A stretch of 7,026 nt of DNA from an uncultured Mollicutes bacterium (lineage in GTDB: Bacteria; Bacillota_I; Bacilli_A; RFN20; CAG-449). A program made the translations under genes and the position numbers. The DNA lies in contig URVS01000073.1 of the NCBI GenBank assembly GCA_900551385.1, positions 1 through 7,026 on the forward strand. The letters are read 5' to 3'. Each line of letters starts with the position of its first letter. The first letter of the stretch is position 1. The notes beneath the pieces are model-generated. The model was not told where the DNA came from. It made no database searches and was given only the letters and a program-made list of their open reading frames with translations. Positions 1 to 5,298 of this stretch are shown here, piece by piece.

Positions 1-648
1 CGTAATTTTAATGATTTTGAAAAATATAAAAACTCTATACCTGAAATAATATTGTCTAATGTGGCTGGTGAGATATATTTATTTGAGTCCATGTTGAATA
101 GAGAATATTATGATAAAGATTTAATTGATGAATATGGTCCTGAAGTTTTGATAATTGATAGAAATGAATTTGAAAATATAAATAAACAAAAGCCATTAAT
201 AAAGCCTAATGAATATGAATATAAAGAATTTGTGGGTTTAACAAAAACACATTATTTTGTTAAATATTGTTATTTGTTAAATAATGGTGAATCTGGATTT
301 TTGGTATATGTTATTAATAAACTGTTGAATTTAAGCGGATTTGCTAATTCATATATTACTTCTCATGCAAAAGAAGTTTTAAGTGATTCAATTATTGCTG
401 AAATTTTATCGATAATTGAGAAAACAAAAATGATTTTAAATAAAGATTTTGATTATTTGCAGGTATTTGATATTAAAAGATTATCAAATGATATTATAAA
501 AATTCATCATTATCAAGAAGTGCCAGCATTTAGTAGAATATATTATTTAAATGATTCAACTTGTGTAGAGTGCAAGTTATTTTGGATTAGTGAAAAAGAT
601 GAAAATAATGAAGAATATTCAACGCTTATGTTGGCAGAGGATTATTAA
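1..648 (+). CDS. DUF960-like protein, 5' end outside window
   Basis: The frame is open from the first base, so the gene probably begins upstream; 215 residues are visible. A TTG at 52 could be read as a start but has no ribosome binding site. Residues about 113-215 (from roughly position 340) follow the pattern I recall for DUF960: a YIT motif, a helical stretch, a DYLQVF strand, HHYQEVPAF, and a C-terminal strand ending in LMLAEDY. DUF960 is a small family of unknown function common in Bacillota and carried near the ccr genes of staphylococcal SCC elements. The first 110 or so visible residues are acidic and aromatic and not recognised, so the domain appears fused to an extra N-terminal part. 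No signal peptide or membrane segment is visible, so a soluble cytoplasmic protein is likely. It is separated by one base from the next start, so the two genes are co-transcribed. The DUF960 call rests on remembered motifs only. Confidence 0.6.
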   Translation, partial: RNFNDFEKYKNSIPEIILSNVAGEIYLFESMLNREYYDKDLIDEYGPEVLIIDRNEFENINKQKPLIKPNEYEYKEFVGLTKTHYFVKYCYLLNNGESGFLVYVINKLLNLSGFANSYITSHAKEVLSDSIIAEILSIIEKTKMILNKDFDYLQVFDIKRLSNDIIKIHHYQEVPAFSRIYYLNDSTCVECKLFWISEKDENNEEYSTLMLAEDY

Positions 649-649
649 A

Positions 650-868
650 ATGAATAAGTGTTTGCCGTGTAAAAGAAATAATATTATAAATAAAAATCAA
701 AATGCAAAAAGATTGGCTGAAGATTTTAAAAAGTCAAAAAAAGATATTTCAATTTTTGTTTGTAAAGAAATAATAATTGAAGATAATAATGGAAATAAAA
801 AAATCGCAAGAGAAACTCAATTTATAAATACTATGAAACATATTAAAGGAGTTTATATTAAAAAATAA
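650..868 (+). CDS. Small Lys/Asn-rich protein with N-terminal CxxC, unknown function
   Basis: The product is a 72-residue basic protein that I do not recognise. I chose the ATG at 650 because AGAGG (636-640) lies nine bases upstream and the start follows the previous stop by one base. An in-frame ATG at 590 would overlap the upstream gene by about 60 bases and adds a low-complexity Lys/Met/Ile stretch, so it is less likely. The visible features are Cys-Leu-Pro-Cys at residues 4-7, a third Cys near residue 38, and a predicted strand-turn-strand around the DNNGNKK turn. With only three cysteines a complete zinc ribbon cannot be claimed, although a half-site shared in a dimer is possible. It is the last gene of the leftward operon and is followed at once by a terminator. 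Confidence 0.6.
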   Translation: MNKCLPCKRNNIINKNQNAKRLAEDFKKSKKDISIFVCKEIIIEDNNGNKKIARETQFINTMKHIKGVYIKK

Positions 869-869
869 T

Positions 870-910
870 GTAAGAGGGTATATAAAAGCCCTCTTTACTT
901 TAATTTTTTT
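870..910 (+). terminator. Rho-independent terminator, probably bidirectional
   Basis: AAGAGGG (872-878) pairs with CCCTCTT (889-895) around a 10-base loop. The stem extends to GTA/TAC if one T is bulged. A T-rich run, TTTAATTTTTTT, follows at 899-910. It lies two bases after the stop of the 72-residue gene. The stop codon of the convergent minus-strand gene (895-897) lies inside the right arm. Read on the minus strand, the hairpin is followed by TTATTTTTT, so it can serve both genes. Confidence 0.8.
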
Positions 911-1644
911 ATTAATGTTAAATCACTAAAAAATTGCTTGCATGAATATTTAATATTAAGTGTTTTTGAAATATTACTTATTATATAAGATAAATCATCA
1001 ATAGAAAAACAACTTTTGTTGTTGAAGTTTATAAGATATCTTTGAACAACGTTTCTACTAATTGAATATTGTTCACTAAATCTAGTTAAAAACTTTTTTT
1101 CATATTTGCAAATATTATTGTTATTTATCATAGATTTAAAGGTTGAAGTGATTGTTGAATTTTTAGTGTTAAATGATTTTGATGTTTTTAAATAAGTTAT
1201 TGTGTCGATATAAATTTTTAATTGAGCATTTGAAAATGAATTATAATTAATTGATTTTAAATATGTTAATAAATAGTCATTATTAATAAGTGTTAAACTA
1301 AGTATTTTTTTCTTAATTCTAAATATTTTGATTCTTATATTTTCAGGAACGATTATATTTTGATGTTGTAAAATGAATTGCTGATTATAAAAATCTATTG
1401 TTAATTTATGTAAATAATGAATACTATAAATATCTTTAATGGAACAATCAATATTTGAAGCAATCAAAATTGATAAAGAATAATCTTCATCTTTTGAATT
1501 ATGGCTGTTAAAAGATCTAAGTCTATTATCTATTTGTCTTTTAGTGTTTTTACTTATTTCTAAACTTTTGAGCTTATCAAAATAATGTTTATAAATGTTT
1601 TGCCGGTTTGAAATATAATCATAATAGAAAGTATCGTTAATCAT
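895..1644 (-). CDS. Unknown 249-residue protein, possible HTH regulator
   Basis: I do not recognise this protein. It is rich in Ile, Asn, Lys, Ser and Tyr, and appears mostly helical. It lacks a signal peptide, a clear membrane segment or a catalytic motif. Residues about 185-206 (FLTRFSEQYSISRNVVQRYL) have the spacing of a helix-turn-helix: a helix, a polar turn, then a Ser/Arg-rich recognition-like helix. The ATG at 1642-1644 is the only reasonable start, because the next Met is at residue 172. No Shine-Dalgarno sequence precedes it. A candidate promoter ends six bases before the ATG, so the message may be leaderless. It is transcribed divergently from the ATPase-recombinase cluster and convergently with the genes before 868, a typical place for an element's own repressor or activator. 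The regulatory role is inferred from position and a weak motif. Confidence 0.65.
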   Translation of the reverse strand: MINDTFYYDYISNRQNIYKHYFDKLKSLEISKNTKRQIDNRLRSFNSHNSKDEDYSLSILIASNIDCSIKDIYSIHYLHKLTIDFYNQQFILQHQNIIVPENIRIKIFRIKKKILSLTLINNDYLLTYLKSINYNSFSNAQLKIYIDTITYLKTSKSFNTKNSTITSTFKSMINNNNICKYEKKFLTRFSEQYSISRNVVQRYLINFNNKSCFSIDDLSYIISNISKTLNIKYSCKQFFSDLTLIKKLK

Positions 1645-1650
1645 ATTAAT

Positions 1651-1679
1651 ATTTTAATAAGATAATAAACTAAAATCAA
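1651..1679 (-). promoter_or_regulatory. Candidate promoter for the minus-strand gene
   Basis: On the minus strand, TTGATT (1674-1679) and TAAAAT (1651-1656) are separated by 17 bases. The -10 element ends six bases before the ATG at 1644, so transcription would begin at or next to the start codon. DNA this A+T-rich yields promoter-like matches by chance, so this is a candidate only. Confidence 0.35.
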
Positions 1680-1711
1680 TAAACTTTTTTCGCAAAGTGT
1701 ACAATCACAAA

Positions 1712-1741
1712 TGGACAAATTATTGTATGGTTAATTTTAAA
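1712..1741 (+). promoter_or_regulatory. Candidate promoter for the ATPase-recombinase cluster
   Basis: TGGACA (1712-1717, one mismatch to the -35 consensus) is followed after 18 bases by TTTAAA (1736-1741). The -10 element falls in the loop of the inverted repeat at 1726-1749, which would suit control by a bound protein. An alternative pair is TGTACA (1698-1703) with TATTGT (1721-1726), spaced 17 bases. I cannot choose between them from sequence alone. Confidence 0.35.
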
Positions 1742-1749
1742 TAACCATA
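1726..1749. promoter_or_regulatory. 8-bp inverted repeat, candidate operator
   Basis: TATGGTTA (1726-1733) and its exact reverse complement TAACCATA (1742-1749) flank an 8-base A/T spacer. The repeat sits between the divergent genes, overlaps the candidate -10 of the rightward cluster and ends just before the ribosome binding site at 1752-1759. It could be an operator bound by a dimeric regulator, or a hairpin in the 5' leader. Just upstream are smaller repeats: ACAAAT twice at an 8-base step (1707-1712, 1715-1720), and TACAAT (1700-1705) opposed by ATTGTA (1722-1727). Confidence 0.5.
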
Positions 1750-1763
1750 ATAAAGGAGAAGAT

Positions 1764-1835
1764 ATGCCAAGTTTTAAAAAAAATTTTAAATACTGCACAC
1801 TAGAAGCACATAACAAAAATGGACGGAATATTTGA
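1764..1835 (+). CDS. Short frame with strong RBS: probable displaced N-terminus of the Cch-like ATPase
   Basis: AAAGGAGA (1752-1759) is the best ribosome binding site in the region, and the ATG at 1764 lies five bases after the AGGAG core. From there 23 codons (MPSFKKNFKYCTLEAHNKNG...) run to TGA at 1833-1835, overlapping the first codons of the long ATPase frame, which lies one base ahead. The long frame's own first ATG (1819) has no ribosome binding site and is preceded in frame by TAG at 1801-1803. Skipping one base between 1804 and 1835, for example one G of the GG at 1820-1821, gives a continuous protein about 18 residues longer. I therefore read this as the true start of the ATPase gene with a one-base insertion. 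A real leader peptide coupled to the downstream start is the alternative. Confidence 0.55.
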   Translation: MPSFKKNFKYCTLEAHNKNGRNI

Positions 1836-3510
1836 ATTATATGGTTTATTTGAAGTTAAATATATTATTGAACCAATTAATGCAAATCCAATTGAAGATG
1901 TAAGATTATATCTAAAGACGATAACATCTAATTCTAATGATTCAAGAGAATTTGAAATTTTAACTTCACAATTAGTTGATATTAAAGAATTAGAAAGAAT
2001 TTTATTCAATAATTACATTATTTTTGTCCCTAAATATGTTTGTCTAGTTCAACTTTATATTAATGAAGAAATATTGCGTTGTAAGAAACATAATAAAATA
2101 ATATATGAAACAGGTATAATTGGTTGGCAAAAAATTAACGCTATTTCAAATAATTATCAATTTTTGCTTAGTCCATTAACTAATAATGGCGTTGAAGTAA
2201 AATATTATGATAATTTTATGAAATTCAAATATGGTAGTGAACAAGGTCAAATTGAATTCATTAAAGAAAATATAATTCCATATAAAGAAACTAGGTTAGC
2301 AATGACACTGGGATTAGCTAGTATTTTAGCTAGTTTTATTGAACAGTTTAAAAGTATAGGAACTTTAGTTATTAACGTAAGTGGAAAATCATCAACTGGA
2401 AAAAGTACAATTGCTGAATTGTCCGCTTCATTTTTTGCTTCACCTGAAACATCTAATTATGGAATTGTTAGAACATTTAACGCAACAAAAAATTTTATTT
2501 TTGGAATGAGTGAAGGTAGAAATGGTATCCCTATTATTCTTGATGATGCAAATGCAAATAGAAATGAACACGATAAAGCGGATTTGATATATCAATTTGC
2601 AATGGGTGAACCTCGTGGAAGATGTAATAATGTTGGAAGTGTTCAGCAAAAACGCGTTGGTTGGAGTGGACTTGTTATAATCACTTCAGAATCACCAATT
2701 TTAGAAAATGAGAAAGTTTCTAGTGGTGCTTTAGTTCGTTGTATTACTCTTGATTCAGTGGCGTGGACTCAAAGCGCTGAACATAGTGATAAGATAAAAG
2801 AAGGCGTAAGAGCAAATTATGGTTTTATTGGTGAACAATTTGCAAATTATATTTTAACATTAAATAGTCATGATATTTTGAAACTTTATGAAGAACATTA
2901 TCAAACTATTGTTAAACGAATGGTAAAAAAAGATTCTTTAACAAATAGAATTGCAAGTAAGCTTGCTATTATTTCGTTGACTGCACATTATATTAAAGAA
3001 TTTAATAATGAATTTTCAATTGATGAAAATGAAATAATTGATATGTTAATTGATTATGAACAATCAGCATTTGATGAAAGAAGTGTTGGCGATAAAGTGT
3101 TTGAAGAATTGATTGAATTTATTTCAATGAATTTAAGAAATTTTTGTATTTATAGAAAAGGAAATTATAATAGTTCAGAAGATAAAAGAGTTTTTACTGA
3201 GCAATTTGCTGGTAGTAAATGTTATGGAATGATAACACGTTCATTAGTAGATGAAGGTAATGTTTGCATTTTAAAACCAGTTTTCGATGAATTTTTAAGT
3301 AAAAATCATATAAAAGAAGGTAAATCAATTCTTAAAGAATGGATTCAGAAAGATTTGATTGTTGGCGATAAAGACCATAATACAGTAAAAATAAATCGTG
3401 AATATGTAAAAGGACGTTGCATTAAAATCAAGTATAGTGCAATTAATAAGTATTTCCCAGATAATAGTGAGGAGATTTTTGGTTATGGCGAAAGTAATCC
3501 ACATTGGTAA
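1819..3510 (+). CDS. cch: Cch/DUF927-type AAA+ ATPase, putative MCM-like replicative helicase
   Basis: This frame encodes 563 residues in three parts. Residues 1-150 form an N-terminal region that includes an ETGIIGW strand typical of DUF927 proteins. Residues about 155-345 are the ATPase core: Walker A GKSSTGKST (189-197), Walker B IPIILDD with acidic residues D242 and D243, a sensor-like VIITSES (286-292), and ALVRCITLD with R307 as a candidate arginine finger. Residues about 425-545 look like a C-terminal winged helix. This order matches the Cch helicases of SCC elements, which have MCM-like activity and are thought to unwind the excised circle for replication. The first 18 or so residues appear displaced into the frame starting at 1764, so this ATG is probably not the natural start. 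The stop overlaps the next gene by 26 bases, indicating coupled translation. The family call is confident; the helicase role is by homology. Confidence 0.8.
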   Translation: MDGIFELYGLFEVKYIIEPINANPIEDVRLYLKTITSNSNDSREFEILTSQLVDIKELERILFNNYIIFVPKYVCLVQLYINEEILRCKKHNKIIYETGIIGWQKINAISNNYQFLLSPLTNNGVEVKYYDNFMKFKYGSEQGQIEFIKENIIPYKETRLAMTLGLASILASFIEQFKSIGTLVINVSGKSSTGKSTIAELSASFFASPETSNYGIVRTFNATKNFIFGMSEGRNGIPIILDDANANRNEHDKADLIYQFAMGEPRGRCNNVGSVQQKRVGWSGLVIITSESPILENEKVSSGALVRCITLDSVAWTQSAEHSDKIKEGVRANYGFIGEQFANYILTLNSHDILKLYEEHYQTIVKRMVKKDSLTNRIASKLAIISLTAHYIKEFNNEFSIDENEIIDMLIDYEQSAFDERSVGDKVFEELIEFISMNLRNFCIYRKGNYNSSEDKRVFTEQFAGSKCYGMITRSLVDEGNVCILKPVFDEFLSKNHIKEGKSILKEWIQKDLIVGDKDHNTVKINREYVKGRCIKIKYSAINKYFPDNSEEIFGYGESNPHW

Positions 3511-3640
3511 AAAAGAATTATATCAAGTGAAAGGTCAAAATATTGATGTTTCAAATATTGATAATCAACTGATAGAAGAAAACAAAAATAATGTTGTAAG
3601 AGCAATTATGGAAATCAAAAGGAGTAAAGATAATGAATAA
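3485..3640 (+). CDS. 51-residue protein between ATPase and recombinase, unknown function
   Basis: I chose the ATG at 3485 because GAGGAG (3469-3474) lies ten bases upstream. An earlier in-frame ATG at 3437 has no binding site and lies deep inside the ATPase gene. The product begins MAKVIHIGKKELYQVKG, has an Asp/Asn/Glu-rich middle, and ends in a charged helix (NNVVRAIMEIKRSKDNE). It has no cysteines, signal peptide or membrane segment. The gene overlaps the ATPase gene by 26 bases and recombinase 1 by 8 bases, so all three are made from one message with coupled translation. Small proteins next to large serine recombinases include recombination directionality factors, and SCC elements also encode a small DNA-binding protein. 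Either is possible, but I see no motif that decides, and at 51 residues it is shorter than the SCC protein. Confidence 0.6.
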   Translation: MAKVIHIGKKELYQVKGQNIDVSNIDNQLIEENKNNVVRAIMEIKRSKDNE

Positions 3641-4661
3641 TTCAAGAGCAATTTATGAATATGAAATAGCGTTATTCAAAACGATATTAAATAAAAAGAA
3701 AATGAAAGAAAAGACAAAAGATTTAAAGAAATTAAGATGTGCGATTTATGCTCGTAAGTCGCAAATTGATGAGAAAGATACTTCATTAATAACACAAATT
3801 AATTATTGCACTGATTTAATAAGTCAGTGCGATATTTTAGAATTAACATCAACATATCAAGAAGATAATCGTTCTGGAATGTGGGATAATAGAGAAGAAT
3901 TTCAAAAAATGATAAGTGCAGTAGAAAAAAATGAAATTGATGTTGTAGTTGTCTATAAATGGGATAGATTTGCTCGTAAATCTTGTGATACTCAAATTTA
4001 TTATAATAAAATTGTTCAATGTGGTGGCACTGTGTTAGCGGGCGATAGTACATTTAATATTGACTCTGCTCAATCGTTATTTATGCAACAAATCATGTGG
4101 AATAATTCAGAATATCAAGCTCGTGCAACTGCTGAAAGAGCGATTCAAACAATGATTAATATATCTAAGCAAAATCGTTATGTTGCTGGTAAAGCACCAT
4201 ATGGTTATAATCAAGTAAATCAAAAACTTGAAATAAATATTGATGAAGCAATCGTTATTAAGAGTATATTCGAAAAACTTTCAGCGGGTGAATCAATAAT
4301 AAATGTTGTTGAATATTTAAAAGAGAAAGGTATTAAAAATAGAAATGATAATTTCTTCTCTAAACAAAATATTTCTTACATTGCAAGAAATAAAATATAT
4401 ATTGGAACGCTTTGCTATAATAAATTTGGAGCAAGAAAACAAAAACATCGTATATTACAAAAAGATTTTGAAGAAGTTATTATTGAAAATTCACACGATA
4501 ATATAATATCTAAAGAAACGTTTGATAGAGTTCAAAATATTCTTGATAATAAGAAAAAATGCAAATTTCACGATTCGGGTCATGTTTATTTGCTTGCTGG
4601 ATTAATTAAATGTAAATGTTGTAATAAAATAATGGTTGGAAATAGTCAAAGAGGTCGGTAG
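3633..4661 (+). CDS. Large serine recombinase 1, N-terminal part (CcrA/CcrB-like), truncated by frameshift
   Basis: The ATG at 3633 follows AAGGAG (3619-3624) by eight bases and overlaps the previous stop. After an unusual 34-residue lysine-rich extension comes the resolvase domain (about 35-175): YARKS with R41 and nucleophile S43, SGMWDNR with R87, YKWDRFARK with D111, R112 and R115, then SEYQARATAER. The recombinase domain (about 185-300) begins at GKAPYGY. A zinc-ribbon half starts at LIKCKCC (C327, C329, C330). The frame ends at TAG (4659-4661) in the middle of that ribbon. The other metal ligands and the coiled coil continue one frame ahead, to 5178. Joined by skipping one base, the protein would be 514 residues, normal for this family. 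All catalytic residues are present here, but without the zinc-coiled-coil part site binding and directionality would be expected to fail. The enzyme would cut and rejoin attachment sites for integration and excision. Confidence 0.85.
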   Translation: MNNSRAIYEYEIALFKTILNKKKMKEKTKDLKKLRCAIYARKSQIDEKDTSLITQINYCTDLISQCDILELTSTYQEDNRSGMWDNREEFQKMISAVEKNEIDVVVVYKWDRFARKSCDTQIYYNKIVQCGGTVLAGDSTFNIDSAQSLFMQQIMWNNSEYQARATAERAIQTMINISKQNRYVAGKAPYGYNQVNQKLEINIDEAIVIKSIFEKLSAGESIINVVEYLKEKGIKNRNDNFFSKQNISYIARNKIYIGTLCYNKFGARKQKHRILQKDFEEVIIENSHDNIISKETFDRVQNILDNKKKCKFHDSGHVYLLAGLIKCKCCNKIMVGNSQRGR

Positions 4662-5178
4662 AAAAAAGCAAACATATTATTCGTATGCTTGTCCGAATCA
4701 TCAAAAAAATATTTGCAAAACAAAAGCAATAAACGCTGATTATATTGAAAATTATGTAATTGATATTGTATTAAAAATAATTAACAATTCTTCTTTAGAT
4801 GATAATTTTAAATCAATATTAAAAGAAACAACAACATTTACTAAATCAATGTTAACTAAAAATCAAAATGCTTTAGTTAATTCACACAAGTTATTAGATA
4901 AGTACATAAGCAATTTAGATAGTTTTAATAATTCAGAACCAATAAAAAAACAATGTGAAAAGCGTATAAATGAAATAAGCCTAGATATAGAAAGATATGA
5001 AAATGAAATATCTTCATATCAAGAATCTTTAAATGATATTGATAATTTTAATGATTTTAGCCTTACGAAAAAAGAAATATTATCTAATAGAATTGTTGCA
5101 AGAAATCTTATTAAATTAATAATTAAAGAAATCATTTATGATGAAGAAATTAATGATATTCAAATTGAATTAATCTAA
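4636..5178 (+). CDS. Large serine recombinase 1, C-terminal part (zinc ribbon and coiled coil)
   Basis: This frame completes recombinase 1. The nominal TTG at 4636 has no ribosome binding site and is not a credible independent start; the frame simply opens after a TAA at 4630-4632. The meaningful sequence begins at about 4651, with RKKQTYYSYACPNHQKNIC, the second half of a recombinase zinc beta-ribbon (Cys at ACPN and NIC). It continues through NADYIENYVIDIVLKII, a family-typical helix. A Leu/Ile/Glu/Lys-rich region that can form a coiled coil follows (about residues 65-155 of this fragment), where related integrases hold the segment that controls synapsis. The gene ends 11 bases before a strong terminator. 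If the frame break is real, the fragment is probably not translated; if it is a sequencing error, it belongs to one intact gene at 3633-5178. Confidence 0.7.
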   Translation: MEIVKEVGRKKQTYYSYACPNHQKNICKTKAINADYIENYVIDIVLKIINNSSLDDNFKSILKETTTFTKSMLTKNQNALVNSHKLLDKYISNLDSFNNSEPIKKQCEKRINEISLDIERYENEISSYQESLNDIDNFNDFSLTKKEILSNRIVARNLIKLIIKEIIYDEEINDIQIELI

Positions 5179-5187
5179 ATTTTTTAC

Positions 5188-5223
5188 TGAACTAATGCTT
5201 GAGTTGCATTAGTTCATTTTTTT
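5188..5223 (+). terminator. Strong Rho-independent terminator after recombinase 1
   Basis: TGAACTAATGC (5188-5198) pairs perfectly with GCATTAGTTCA (5206-5216), an 11-bp stem with a 7-base loop, followed by seven T residues (5217-5223). It should end most transcripts of the ATPase, 51-residue protein and recombinase 1 operon. The minus-strand side lacks a matching T run, so it acts in one direction. Confidence 0.88.
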
Positions 5224-5251
5224 GAAAAATAACGATTTATATTTATATATT
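5222..5251 (+). promoter_or_regulatory. Candidate promoter for recombinase 2
   Basis: TTGAAA (5222-5227, one mismatch to the -35 consensus) and TATATT (5246-5251) are spaced 18 bases. Another A/T-rich -10-like stretch, TATAAA, follows at 5251-5256. The terminator just upstream makes a separate promoter for recombinase 2 likely. The leader to 5298 is about 40 bases and carries GAGG near 5262-5265, too far upstream to serve the start at 5299. Confidence 0.45.
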
Positions 5252-5298
5252 ATAAAATTGTGAGGCGAAAAAGATCTATTTGATGAAAGAGAGAAAAT

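Noticed and set aside
1833..1835. TGA read as Trp (Mycoplasma-type code) to join the short frame to the ATPase
   Set aside because: Reading through TGA in that frame meets TAA within a few codons and does not enter the ATPase frame. Trp is encoded by TGG in the other genes.
1800..2009. Minus-strand frame opposite the ATPase N-terminus
   Set aside because: It lies antisense to a well-supported coding region, lacks a ribosome binding site and has no recognisable protein features.
2440..2649. Minus-strand Ile/Cys/Ser-rich frame opposite the Walker B region
   Set aside because: Its composition is what results from reading the complement of a conserved ATPase core; no start signal is present.
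3799..4053. Minus-strand frame opposite the recombinase 1 catalytic domain
   Set aside because: The Tyr/His/Gln-rich composition is an antisense artefact, and the + strand carries the catalytic motifs.
4659..4661. Readthrough or reassignment of TAG in recombinase 1
   Set aside because: Continuing in the same frame gives an unrelated sequence that soon meets TGA; the zinc-ribbon continuation is in the frame one base ahead, so a frameshift is required.
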